A stretch of 64,000 nt of DNA, from positions 15,196,157 through 15,260,156 of the forward strand of contig JARWKL010000016.1 in the NCBI GenBank assembly GCA_029961685.1, in the 5' to 3' direction. The translations under genes were made by a program, and so were the position numbers. The DNA comes from Aristolochia californica (taxonomy: Eukaryota > Streptophyta > Magnoliopsida > Piperales > Aristolochiaceae). The notes under the pieces were generated by a model, which had not been told where the DNA came from, made no database searches, and saw only the letters and a program-made list of their open reading frames with translations. Numbering within the stretch: position 1 is the first letter of the stretch; every line of letters begins with the position of its first letter. Below, one piece after another: positions 1 through 10,364 of the stretch.

Positions 1-3000
1 ATTTTCCCTAACTTCAGAAGATGGGAGCTAACCAAAGTATAAATAGTGTTTAGCAAATCTTGCGAAGGGCAATATAATAAACCGATCTTGTCCATTAATT
101 CGGTCCAAATCTTATGAGCATATTCGCAATGCAAAAGCGTATGATCTGCTGTTTCAGGAGATGTGTTGCAAAATGGGCATTCTGGATTGGGAATATTAAT
201 GCCTCGTCTTTGCAAAGCGTCAGAAGTTAAAATTTTTTTAAGACATACCGTCCAGATGAAAAAATTGATGCGAGGAGGAATCGGGAGCGACCAAGCAAAA
301 GAAACAGGATGTTCTGCGTGAAGAGGATGGTAGGAAATCAAATGATGGTACGTTGAGGCTGAAGAGAACATACCTTGTTTGTTGGGTGTCCAGATGAGGA
401 TATCGGAAGAATTTTTTAAGGCCACACCAGAAAGTAAATTGATCAGGCCAGTTGCTTCAACAGTTTCAGAGTCATTTAATGCCCGTCTGAGATGAAGATT
501 CCACCCACCCGAGGACTGCCAATGGTCAGAAATCATTGAACTTCGAGATCTTGACAGCTGGAATAAAAGAGGATAACTTTCCTCTAAGGAACTAGTCCCG
601 ATCCACCAATCGGACCAGAAAAGAGTACTTTCACCACTTCCAATATAGCATTTGACGGCGGCTTTGAAGCAAGGTAAGAGTTTGGCAATTTTCTTCCAGA
701 CAGGGGATAACTTGTAAAATCTTCCCCCCTCCGTCCACCAACCTCTCTCTTTTCCTGATTTACTTGCAACCATTCGGCGCCACAGTAGATTGGGTTGCAT
801 GTTGTACTTCCAAACCCACTTTAGTAGCAGAGACTTGTTGGTGGTAGCAACGTCACGAATCCCGAGGCCCCCCATTACAATTGGTTTACAAACATCAACC
901 CATTTTACAAGATTAACCTTTTTTTCCCCATTTGGCCCATCCCATAAAAATCTTCTTTTCAAAAATTCAATTCTATCCCGAATAGAAGCTGGACAATTGT
1001 ACAAAGATAAGAAATAGGAAGGTATTCCATGAAGGCATGATTTAATTAGAACCAGTTTACCAGCTTTGGATAAAAATTTTCCTTTCCAAGAAGCCAGACG
1101 CTTCTCAAGCCTCTCAACAACCGGAAACCAGGAATTTTTCGAAGCCAGGAAAGGAGTCAAAGGTAAGCCCAGATATGTACTCGGAATTGATGCTACCTTA
1201 CAACCCAGATAGTTCGCCATTGAGTTGAGAATAGATGCATCAATATTAAAACCAAAGATTGTGGTTTTCTCCCAGCTTATCTTTTGACCAGACGTCAATT
1301 CAAAGATATTCAAGATAGCTTTCATGCGTTTTATTTGTCTCATGGACCCTTCTCCAAAAAGAATAGAATCATCTGCAAACTGAAGAATGGGGACGTCTTG
1401 GATTGGATCAGAAAAAATAGGACCGAGCCAACCCGAACGTTTAGCAAACCGGATCATAGAGGTAAGGTATTCTCCAATGAGAGTAAAAATAAATGGAGAA
1501 AGGGGGTCTCCTTGTCTGATCCCTCTAGAGGATTTGAAGTATCCTCGGGGTTTCCCATTTACCAAAACAGAATAAGAAGGGGAGGAAATACAACTCCTCA
1601 TCCAGAATTTCCATCTGGTACCAAAACCCATACGGTCAAAAAGATAATCCACCAGTTTCCAGTCAACCCGGTCAAAGGCTTTCTCAAAATCAATTTTCAG
1701 AACAAACCTAGGAAGGGAAGATTTTTTGAACGAATGAAGAAGTTCATGAGCAGTAAGAGAAGAGTCCAGGATGTTTCTGTCTCGGATAAAAGCACTTTGA
1801 CAAGGATTAATTACCTTGTAAAGGACAGCTTTTAGCCGATTAGCCAACAGACGACCAATAATTTTATATGAACTGGAAATGAGACTGATGGGCCGGAAAT
1901 CTTTAGGCTCCTCTGAATTTGTTTTTTTAGGAATAAGCGCAATAAAAGATGCACCAATTCCAGAGTGAGTAATTCCCACTTGGTGAAAATTGTGAACGAA
2001 GGCACATACATCATTTTTTAACAGATCCCAAAAACAGTGATAAAACTCACCATTAAAGCCATCTGGTCCGGGGGCTTTATCTTTAGGAAGGCCCAGCACA
2101 GCCCGTTCAATTTCTTCTGAGGAGAATGGTTTTTCAAGATCAATTGCGTCTTCAGTTGAGATGCGCTCGAAATTGAGCTGATGGATTTTTGGTCTTCTGA
2201 AACAGACTTCTGAATATAGCTCTGAGAAATACTTCACCAAAAGGTTAGAAATGGAGGCACTATCCGTTACCACTTGGTCTCCGTTACAGAGAGCAGTGAT
2301 ACGGTTAGTCCTCCTCCTGGCCGAGGCGATGGAATGAAAAAACTTTGTGTTTCCATCACCCTTAGCCATCCAACGAAATCTTGAACGTTGTTTCCAACGG
2401 ACAGAATCAGAATGAAGAAATGTACGGTATTCAGCATTTAATTTATTTCTAAGCAAAAATTCAGTAGGAGAGATTAACCTTTGTTCCTCCAGTAGATCCA
2501 GCTCAGAAATGCGGCGGCGAATCGAATCTTTCTGGGAAGCAGCAGAAACACGGTGATTTTTATCCCACATTCTGATCTTTGCTTTGAGGGCTTTCAGTTT
2601 CCGAGGGAGGGCCCAGCCCGGGTTCGGATGATTTTCCAATTCGGCCCACCAAGATTTCAAAGAAGGGATGAAAGCCGTGGTTAATAACCAGGCATTCTCA
2701 AACCGAAAGGGAGATTTTTCCCACGCAAGAGGCCGGGAATTGAGTTGGATAGGCCAATGGTCAGATCCAATTTTGTTTAGGACTTGGCCAGAGGTGTTGG
2801 GAAAAAGAAGGTTCCATTCTATATTTGAAAAAAATCTGGGGGTACTGCTTCGGGAAATGAAAAGCGGCAGAGGTGAAAAGGTTGATGTAGAAAGGGAAGG
2901 ACGGGGCGTGATGTGGACTGAAGGGTGTTGGAGGTTGATGTATGGCAGGCGGGTTCGGGACTCGAGGTGCGGCGTTGGGGAAAGGGTTGATGTAGAACGG

Positions 3001-3575
3001 ACATGACGGGGCGACGGCGTGATGTGGGCTGAGGCGCTTTGGAAGTTGTAGAGGTCGACGGCTGTGGATTTGATGGTTGAAAAGGTGGTTTTTTTTTTTT
3101 TTTTTTTTTGTGTAAGAGTATGGTGCGGGGCTCGAGGTTGAGAAGGTGATGATGGATTTTGGTAAATGGAGAGGTAGGTATGTGGGGGAAAGTGTTTTTT
3201 GTTTCGAGGCGGGTTAGAGTTTGACAGTGATGGATGTGAACAAAGGGAAGTAATAATCCCCTTGTCCGGATGTGTCTGCACATCGGTTTCAAAGATCCTA
3301 TCAGCTTTTGGATTTGGGGAATGGTGTATTGCAGGTGTTTTGGAATTGGGGATTGGCACTGTTGCCAAGGGCGATTTCAGAGATGAGATTTTGTCTGCGG
3401 ATGCACTTATGTGGATAGGATCTTTTTCGGCGGGGGCAGTGAAAGGGTTACTGTGAACTGGTGTTGATTGGATTGTTTCGGGATATGGGGATTGATGTTG
3501 TGTGGTTGGATTTTTTTTTTTGTTTTTGTTTTTTCGGAACCCATGTCCGATTGAACTCCGAGTGCGGCTTCCAAG
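1..3575 (-). CDS. LINE ORF2: endonuclease tail, reverse transcriptase, zf-RVT (partial)
   Basis: I translated this minus frame by hand. It is open from just after a TGA at 3576-3578 to the window edge, about 1,190 codons. From about 2830 down it reads as a plant L1 polyprotein. The endonuclease end motif SDHWP is at about 2755-2770. RT motifs follow: KAPGPDGFNGEF near 2060, FRPISLI near 1890, IDFEKAFDRVDW near 1650, GIRQGDPLSPFIF near 1480-1520 and the catalytic FADDSIL near 1355-1378. The zinc-finger region CPFCN...HTLLHC lies near 120-185. The segment 3575-2830 is low-complexity Pro/Ser/Thr/His and replaces most of the endonuclease. No in-frame Met precedes the RT, so translation would depend on ORF1. 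Predicted cytoplasmic/nuclear retrotransposition enzyme, probably not autonomous. Confidence 0.85.
2840..3120. repeat. Imperfect ~110-bp tandem repeat in the LINE linker
   Basis: Blocks beginning GTTGATGTAGAA and continuing through GGGGCGTGATGTGG recur at about 2880 and 2987, with further partial similarity (CTCGAGGT) near 3130. A long T run at 3090-3109 is poly-lysine on the minus strand. The repeat sits where the endonuclease domain should be. Confidence 0.5.
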
Positions 3576-5004
3576 TCAGTAACTGACGGATCTGCTGAGT
3601 CTGGGTTGTGTTTCGTGAGGTTTCTTCCGAGTTGGCTGCCGGAAGGGTTTCCAGATCTCCGAATTCCATGGAGACCCAGATCATGGTTTTTCCGCAGGAG
3701 ATATGAAAAAATTGTAAACCACTTACCGGTGATTTTGGCCGGATGAAAATTTTTTCTCTGTGAAGCTGCGTTGGCTGGCTTTCGGCCCAAATAACCTCTC
3801 CGAATTCTTTTGTGAGGCATTCCAGAGTATGCCAGCATCGGATTTCCACCGGAAGACCTTTGACGATCACCCATTGCCCCGAGATGGGGGTTGTGAGTTC
3901 TGGGCTCCAATTGGTCATGTGGAGGATCGTTGAAATAGTCTCTGCCTTTAGTGAATGAAGTCTCTTGCGGTCCTCCTCCGAATGGCAATTGATGATCCAG
4001 CTCCTCTTATGAGCTTTGATGATGGCTGTGAACGTGATATTTCGTTTTTGCAGCCATTCTTGGAGTTGTCTTCTGGTGAAAAAATTTTCCGGGTCTTCCA
4101 AGAGGACTGCCAGGGACATTTTGCGCTTGCCCTCAGTTTCAATGTGGGCTGGCAGGGATATAAAGAATTGTTTTTTCTGGGGTGAAAATTGGGGGAGTGG
4201 TGTTGATGGTGGTATTGGATAATTGGTTTTGCAGGTCGGAGTCTTCTCTAGTGGAGGATCCGGTGGGAGCGACAGAGTTGTCTGGTGTGAAGCGCTAGGT
4301 TGTGAGTGGATTTTTGGTGGGGTGGCTAGCTGCTGAAGAATTTGATCAAATCGTTTCCAACCCATTCCAGAAGTGGAGGGCTGTGGGAGGAAAATCATAC
4401 CCATTATCATTTGTCCACGTCTTTGGTGGATGACGCAATGAAGAAGGCCTCCATGATACTGGCTGTGAACTTGGAATTCCAGATCGCCAGTGAGGAGTGA
4501 TTTGTTGTATTTTCTTCCCATGTTTCCTACTTGGACTTTCCTAAAAATGTCTAGGAAAAATCTGACTGCGGAGATCGGGAGGGAGATGTATGATTTGTTT
4601 TTCCCCTCTTGCGCATGAATCTGGATGGCCTCCCCACTCTTCTCCTTTCTCTTTTGAAAAGTCAGCTTTGCTTTTCCATTCCGGAATTCGTATATGGTCG
4701 GATCCTCCACAAGGATCCTTCGGCGTGAGGATTTCGAGATTATAGTTTGCCATCTCTCGCCTGAACTATCTTCAGATTCAATAACTTCCTTTTCCCTCTT
4801 TTCTTCTTCTTCCGGTTGTTTACCTCTTCGTTGCTGCTGCTGCCGGTGCTGCTTCCCCAGACTGGTTCGATCTTCGCCTCTTCCTGGATGCTGTCCTACT
4901 AGAGGTGCTGGATCAGAGAGAGTGGTCGTTGAATGGGAGTTACTTTGTTCCCCAGATGGTTGGTGGGAGGAAATTACTCCTTGACCGACCTCTCGTCCAG
5001 CCAT
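3448..5004 (-). CDS. LINE ORF1-like protein with DUF4283-type domain
   Basis: The frame opens at 5103, but the first 33 residues are encoded by A/T runs. I therefore prefer the Met at 5002-5004 (MAGREVGQ), giving about 518 residues. The N-terminal third is Ser/Gln/Glu-rich, with a charged KRKEKSGEA stretch. The C-terminal half contains a segment like the DUF4283/RRM-like nucleic-acid-binding fold of plant LINE gag proteins: FTRRQLQEWLQ, then WVIVKGLPVEIRCWHTLE and FGEVIWAE. A CCHC knuckle, usual after this domain, is not seen. The frame ends at 3448, overlapping the ORF2 frame (open from 3575) by 128 nt. An A-rich run at 3510-3535 lies inside the overlap, so a one-base slip there would fuse both into one polyprotein. 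Family assignment rests on pattern only. Confidence 0.6.
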   Translation of the reverse strand: MAGREVGQGVISSHQPSGEQSNSHSTTTLSDPAPLVGQHPGRGEDRTSLGKQHRQQQQRRGKQPEEEEKREKEVIESEDSSGERWQTIISKSSRRRILVEDPTIYEFRNGKAKLTFQKRKEKSGEAIQIHAQEGKNKSYISLPISAVRFFLDIFRKVQVGNMGRKYNKSLLTGDLEFQVHSQYHGGLLHCVIHQRRGQMIMGMIFLPQPSTSGMGWKRFDQILQQLATPPKIHSQPSASHQTTLSLPPDPPLEKTPTCKTNYPIPPSTPLPQFSPQKKQFFISLPAHIETEGKRKMSLAVLLEDPENFFTRRQLQEWLQKRNITFTAIIKAHKRSWIINCHSEEDRKRLHSLKAETISTILHMTNWSPELTTPISGQWVIVKGLPVEIRCWHTLECLTKEFGEVIWAESQPTQLHREKIFIRPKSPVSGLQFFHISCGKTMIWVSMEFGDLETLPAANSEETSRNTTQTQQIRQLLTWKPHSEFNRTWVPKKQKQKKKSNHTTSIPISRNNPINTSSQ

Positions 5005-5145
5005 CACAATGCCATTGCCGTAACGTCCAACCCAGGGGATCGTAACTCCTGGCAACAAAAATTTTTTTTTCAAAAAAAAAAAAAAAATTTTTATAAACCT
5101 CAAAGGATTTCAAACAAAAATAGTAACAATAATCACTAAAGTGGG

Positions 5146-5655
5146 TAATGCCTGTCTCCATTGTCTCCCCTTGCGACTGCATAAAACTAAATTTTGATGG
5201 TAGTGCTATTGGATGTCCTGGACCAGCAGGAGCAGGTGGTATGTTCAGAAGTCACAATGGAGACCCTATTCTTTCTTATGCTGGACCGGTGGGCATGGCC
5301 GATTCTAATACTGCAGAAGTTAGTGCTCTGTTGTTAGGCATCCAAATCTTCAGGGATCGTCTCCATGGCAAGTTAATCATTGAAGGCGACTCGAAGACGG
5401 TTATTAGTTGGTGTTTCAAAAACAGCCTCCTCCCTTGGCGCCACTGGCCAATCATTGATAGTATTGCTGACATTGTATCTTCTATACATTGTAATTGGAA
5501 TCTCATTCTTAGATCAGCCAACTTTTTGGCTGATAAATTGGCAAAATTTGGAACTTCTTTGTAATCTCTTATTGTTTGGGAAGGATTTTCTCCTTTTTAA
5601 TCTGCTCTTTTGAGTTTTTGTCTTAATAAAAATCAGCATCATTTAAAAAAAAAAG
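5146..5655 (+). mobile_element. 5'-truncated LINE tail with RNase H domain
   Basis: An open frame at 5148-5564 encodes a plant RVT_3-type RNase H: KLNFDGSA (first Asp), NTAEVSALL (Glu), [10 protein letters not shown] (Asp), ending RSANFLADKLAKFG. A short 3' UTR with TTAATAAAAATCAGCATCA and an A run at 5645-5654 follow. Structure and sequence match three other LINE tails in this window. The RNase H frame is intact, but everything upstream of it is missing, as in ordinary 5'-truncated insertions. AAAGTG occurs on both flanks and may be a remnant target duplication. Confidence 0.8.
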
Positions 5656-6376
5656 TGACGCAAAAAATTCGGCTTAAATTCGGATTTTTTAATGCAACAG
5701 GATACCAGCGTGACCTTTGATTCTTCCAACACGAATATATCCTTAAATGTAGATCAGATTGACATGAAATTTTCTCCTTTTGAAACTAGACTTAAATATC
5801 TTTCATCCAAGTATAACTTCTCTTCATAAAATATACTTATTTTGAGATAAATAATATAATAAATTTTGGTCTCTGTAATCTGGCCGAACTAAGTACGCTC
5901 TCAGCATGACCATTGATTCTTCCAAGATCAATATCTCCATATAAAAAACTAAGATCGAGAATTGGTTGAATAGGTAAGAACATAGACTTAAAGATCTTTT
6001 ATTTGTCATATAATTCTCCATATAAAGTCTCGTTCTTGATAGCATAAAATTGCTCGAAAGTTGAAGCTTTCTGCTGCTACTGCTAGAATCTCTCTTGCAA
6101 TCTGACCTTTGCTGCTTCAAATATTGATTTCTCTTTGTAGATAACTCCGATTGCAAAAATTCATTTTTCCTTGTAAAGTTGAGTCAAATATTTTTCCGTC
6201 AATATATAATATGCAATATGAAAAGCTCAGTATAGAGGTGAAAACATAAAGAAAACAACGGGTATAAGGACTGAAAAGAGAGAAAAAAGATAGATATGAA
6301 CCTAAACGGCTAGAGATAATAGATCAGAAAGTGTCACATTATCTCTGTGGGTTGATCGAGTCAACTCTTAGAAACT
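5656..6376 (-). other. AT-rich leader of a minus-strand LTR element
   Basis: No gene seen. It lies downstream (on the minus strand) of the primer-binding site at 6377-6388, so it is best read as the untranslated leader of that element. Two imperfect copies of a motif containing TTGATTCTTCCAA occur near 5720 and 5915. The element's coding part is not recognisable and was probably lost at the LINE junction. Confidence 0.35.
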
Positions 6377-6617
6377 GCTTTGATACCATGTTGAATTTAC
6401 GGAAAAGAGAAAAATTTCATTGACTCGATGTAATCTGAGTACATGAACCCCTATTTATAATAGAGGAAAGTAGAGTCCAATTACAATTATAACCTTGTCC
6501 CAATTACACTCAAACTTTAACACTTAAAAATAAGTCTTAGCATAATTAAATAACTCAACTTAAATAGAAGACTAACAAAACTAAAACACCTTTAAACTGA
6601 GATTCTTCTGTGAGACT

Positions 6618-7179
6618 TGTTAAATTGGGTCCAAGGCCCTATCCCAAAATGACTAGTCAACTTAGGAAACCTCTTTCCCAACTAATAAACTCACGATCTT
6701 TGTACTCACTAATCCATGTGGGACTATTCCTTAACACTTCCCCTCACGTGCGGACCATCTTTTATGGCTCTACAAGTGGATAATTTAGGAGTAGGTAGTT
6801 TAGGTGTATGCCATCTTTTGTGGCTCTACAAGTGGATAGTTTTAGTTGTAGGCCCTCTTTATGGCTCTACAAGTAGATAGTTTTTAGGTGTAGGCCCACA
6901 TATGAGTACCTGCTCAGATATTATCAAGATCATCACCAGATAACACAATGTCATCTACATAGGCAACCAGATAACACAATATCATCTACGTATGAGCCAA
7001 GTTCCGATCCTGGGACTTGTGGGTTACGGGCTCACCACGCTTCTGCTGCGCCACTCTGATACCGTGTTAAATTGGGTCCAAGGCCCTATCCCAAAATGAC
7101 TAGTCAACTTAGGAAACCTCTTTCCCAATAAACTCAAGATCTTTGTACTCACTAATCCATGTGGGACTATTCCTTAACA
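6618..7179 (-). mobile_element. TRIM-1 retrotransposon with captured tRNA-iMet
   Basis: Two near-identical LTRs, TGTTAAATTGGG...CCTTAACA, lie at 6618-6736 and 7065-7179, and the 5-bp target duplication AGACT is at 6613-6617 and 7180-7184. The minus-strand primer site CGGTATCAGAG starts at 7064. The 328-bp interior has no coding capacity. It holds three tandem copies of a unit containing GTGGCTCTACAAGTGGATA (about 6766-6890), two copies of a copia RT motif, and an initiator tRNA-Met sequence. Two short LTRs around a non-coding interior define a terminal-repeat retrotransposon in miniature, which needs proteins from an autonomous element to move. Confidence 0.85.
6990..7063 (-). pseudogene. Initiator tRNA-Met-like sequence inside TRIM-1
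   Basis: The minus strand from 7062 reads ATCAGAGTGGCGCAGC, then GAAGCGTGGTG, a TAACCCACA loop region, and GTCCCAGGATCG before GGCTC. From memory of plant tRNA-iMet(CAU), the first 60 or so bases agree except at five A/G positions. One of those turns the anticodon CAT into CGT. The 3' acceptor strand is broken after GGCTC, where the sequence runs into a copia YVDDIVLS-coding segment. Pol III A-box and B-box-like segments remain (TGGCGCAGCAG; GGATCGGAAC). It is not a functional tRNA gene. Confidence 0.7.
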
Positions 7180-7273
7180 AGACTCTTGTAAGACTCCACC
7201 ATATTAATTCTGGCTCTGTGAACTTGCTTACTGTGAGAGTCATGTAAGAGGCTTCCGTATCTTCTCTTCAACA

Positions 7274-9420
7274 TAAATGTTATTGTCCTTCCACAAGAAA
7301 CAACATTTATATTTGTTGATATAACATTCTTTGAAGATGTTCCATTATTCTCTGGGTCAAAAAAGGAGTCTACACCATTTGCTGTTGATGGATATTGTTA
7401 CTCCTAGTCATGTGGAGGATGTTTATAGCCCCATGCCTAGCATTGTAGCATAAAAGCCACTACAGGTTTATCAGAGATGAAAGTTGGTCAAGAAACGAAC
7501 AAAATTCTCTCTCTCACTTGTGTCCGAACCTTCTTTGTTTGAAGATCCTGAGATAAGTGATTTACATCTTCGCAAGTCAATAAGTAAGTGATTTACATGT
7601 TCGCAAGTGAATAAGTAAGTGATTTACAACTCTCTCTCTCACTTGTTGTTGTTAGAAAAGGTGTTTGTAAGTCAACTAGACATCCTATTTCTAATTTTGT
7701 CTCTTTTCATTCTCTTTCTAGTCACTATAAAAATTTTGCACTGTCCCTATCTTCTTGTACTATTCCTTCTTTAGTACAAGATGCGTTGATACCTCTTTAG
7801 TGGAAGTAAGCTATGAATGTTGAGATGGAGGATCTACATGACTTAGGCACATTGATATTATGTGTTCCACCAATTGATGCTACAATTGTGGGGCGTTGCT
7901 AGGAATATACTCTCAAATATAAAGCCGTTGCCTCAATTGACAGGTGTAAAGCAAGATTGGTAGTCAAGGGGTATACTCAAACTATGTGTAGATGTGGTTG
8001 AGAATTTTTCTCCTACAGTTAGAATGACCTTAGTTAGAATCATTGTAACCCATGGTAGGGAATCGAGGATGGTCCTTGTTTCAACAGGATGGGATCCCTT
8101 CTTGTCTAGTGATCTAGAAGAGGAAGTGTATATGGAGCAACTTCCTGGGTATGTTGCTTAAGGAGAGATTGGGAAAGCGTGCAGCTAAAAAAAGACAATT
8201 TATGGACTCAAGTAGAGTCCTTGTGTGTGATTTGATAAGTTTAGCCAGATAGTAGTATCTTTTGACTTTTCTAGAAGTCATTGTGATTACTTATTATTTG
8301 TTATGAAAAGATCATCTAAAGTTGTAGTGTTACCTGCTATGTGCTAAACCTCTTGAGATATCAAGGGGGGTTGGTAATGATCTTCATAATGAAAACAATC
8401 ATGAACTTATAGATAAAATAATGCGTTAGAGGTTGGTTGATAAATTGATTTATGCTATAGTTTAACATTTTGATATATCATTTGCTGTAAGTGTAATGAG
8501 TTAGTTCATGGGGTGTCCATGTAAATACATTTGGAAGTTGCTTAAAGGAATTTGAAATATTTAAAAGATCGCTTGGGAAAGGGTTTTTCTTTGAGCTCCA
8601 TCATCATTTGCATATACAGGCTTTTTCATATGCATATTATAAAAGGTCTAAGCTATATCGAAAGTCTACCACTGGGTACCATGTATTTGTAGGCAAAAAA
8701 TTAGTTAGCTAGAAGAGTAAGAAATAAAATGTAGTGGTTTATTCAAGTGCCGAAGTAGAGCACAGAGCAATGAGCCACACAGTAAGTGTGTCGATGTTGG
8801 TCAGATTTGTTCTCTAGGACTTGAACCTATATGTTATAAACCCATGACCATGTACTGCGATAATTAGGCGGCAATTTTCATTACAAACAATTCAGTGCTC
8901 TACAAGAGAGCTAAACATATAAAGACGTTCGAGGTTCAGTGATAAGGAAGGAAGTTGTTACTCCAAGTCGGTCATGAGACTAACTAGGTGATATCTTTAC
9001 CAAAACTTTGGGTAAGTCTGAGTTTGAGATATTTTGTAACAAGCTGGGGCTTCTAGACATGTATGCTCCAACTTGAGGGGAGTGTTAAATATCAATTAAA
9101 GGTATTTTGGTCATTTTTACATATTCTGAATTAGTCTGTAGGAGTGTCAGCATGATTAGGTGTTTTTTATAAGTCAATGGTCCAAATTAGACGTTATTCT
9201 AATATGTAGTTAGAGAGTTATATGTTTTTGAGTTACAAGGGGTAGTTGTGTAAATAGACATCAAGTCACTTAAGTCATTAGTAAAAGGGAAAGGGGGTTG
9301 ATTTTCATCACATCATGTTCTTCTCTCAATAACTCTTCTCTTCCTCTGAACTCACCTTTTCCCTTCTTTCTTCTTTCTTCTCCTATATTTCATCTTTTTT
9401 CAGATATTCCTATCATTTTG
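7274..9420 (+). mobile_element. Decayed 5'-truncated Ty1-copia element
   Basis: Broken plus-strand frames carry copia pol signatures in order. A linker between integrase and RT (FVDITFFEDVPL, about 7312) comes first, then the RT start (AMNVEMEDLHDLGTL, about 7812), an RT block with GYVA (about 8150), and RNase H motifs (TTGYHVFVG, about 8670; SSAEVEHRAMSH, about 8745). A polypurine tract, TTGAGGGGAG, precedes an LTR starting at 9083 (TGTTAAATATC, then GGTATTTTGGTCATTT). The LTR start is related to those of the copia elements at 13106 and 19552, so the three belong to one family. Stops and frameshifts are throughout. The right end is approximate. Confidence 0.7.
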
Positions 9421-10212
9421 AAAATAAGGTCTTTTTTTTTTGGGTCAAAATATTGGTTATTGTTAAACTGTGCCAAAATGAGATTCCTAAAGAGTAAGGG
9501 ATTATCAGATATAAGTTAAAATTAGGAACGATCTTATTGTTGTTACTTCAAAAAATCTTAACTTCAGATAGTCATTTTGTGTTGGACTTGGACTCAACTT
9601 TAACACGGTCATAGTGTAGGGTGTTTGTTATATTCGACCTAGTTTGTGCCCCATTTAATTTTGTATCCCATTTATGTTGTCCAAGCTCATCATTTGTTTA
9701 TTTTGGCCAGGATGTTAGGGGGAGAACAATGATTTTTTCTCTTCTCTCCAGAATCTATTTCATGTTGGAGAACTAAAACGAATACCAAAAGAAGTGGAAA
9801 ATTGGGTTTTTAAGATTCTTTGTAAAAAATAATTGCACTACAATTTTAAGTGCTAACTCTTGTGTTCCTGTTCATCTGCAATTGAATTCCAATTCCAAAT
9901 GAATTCCCAACACTGCCTGCTTCCCTCCCCTTCCCCCTTTCCCATGGTATGGATTGATTATCTGAGGGCCCATACTAGAAACAGCTCTTTGAGTAATCAT
10001 ACCTCACAGATGTGAGTGCTTCGATTTGCCTGGCTGTCCTTATGCTTCTTGTGCAGGCCCAATGTTTCTTCTTTTCAAAAGGTAGGGGTTAGTGAGGGTC
10101 TGAAGTAAAGGTTGGGAATATTTTTCCCAGTTGTTCAGATTTTATTTAGATTAGTGCCACTCTAATTGGAAAATAGAATGAGATAGATTCCTAGCCTCAT
10201 GATAAATAGTAG
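9421..10212. other. Gene-free stretch, no clear feature
   Basis: AT-rich and low-complexity sequence with short pyrimidine runs. No coding frame, LTR or splice-supported exon is visible. Confidence 0.4.
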
Positions 10213-10328
10213 AGAGGCATTTGGCTCAATAGTCACATGAGGCGTTTCATGTGTGAGCTCTTGAGTTCAAGTCTCAGTTGGGAGTAAGGTGGGTGAGTGC
10301 ATGTATAATCAATAACTATAAAAAAAAA
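10213..10328 (+). mobile_element. tRNA-derived SINE
   Basis: The sequence has a pol III A-box-like segment (TTGGCTCAATAGTCAC, 10221-10236) and, about 30 bp later, a B-box (GAGTTCAAGTCTC, 10263-10275, fitting GWTCRANNC). It ends in an A-rich tail (TAACTATAAAAAAAA). Possible short target duplications are AAATAGT at 10204 and AAATAGG at 10330. Length and order fit plant tRNA-derived SINEs. Confidence 0.6.
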
Positions 10329-10364
10329 GAAATAGGTGTGAAAATCATCTCCTAAGTCTTGGAC

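Larger units (their letters stand above)
1..5104 (-). mobile_element. L1-type LINE, 5' part truncated, runs off left edge
   Basis: A minus-strand non-LTR retrotransposon. Reading from high to low coordinates it holds an RNA-binding ORF1-like region, a proline/serine-rich linker, the last residues of an endonuclease domain, a reverse transcriptase, and a zinc-finger (zf-RVT) region. An RNase H domain would be expected beyond the left edge. Its upstream side abuts a plus-strand LINE tail at about 5146, so the true 5' end is not visible. The reading frames are unusually well kept compared with every other LINE here, which suggests a fairly young insertion. Confidence 0.85.
6377..7273 (-). mobile_element. 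LTR plus primer-binding site of a minus-strand copia-like element, split by a TRIM
   Basis: The plus-strand GCTTTGATACCA at 6377-6388 is the reverse complement of TGGTATCAAAGC, a Met-tRNA-type primer site with one change. Directly beside it starts TGTTGAATTTACGG (6389), and the matching terminus TTCAACA lies at 7267-7273, giving TGTTGAA...TTCAACA ends. Subtracting the TRIM at 6618-7179 leaves an LTR of about 320 bp. CCCCTATTTATAATAGAGG near 6450 may be its TATA region. The second LTR is not in the window. Confidence 0.55.

Noticed and set aside
1284..1835. Open plus-strand frame of 183 codons
   Set aside because: It is the complement of the LINE reverse transcriptase, whose minus frame carries all expected motifs; the plus frame has none.
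3407..3988. Open minus frame of 193 codons
   Set aside because: Shadow of the longer ORF1-like frame; its composition shows no domain.
5140..5665. AAAGTG flanks as target duplication of LINE tail 1
   Set aside because: Only six bases and overlapping the A tail; too short to rely on.
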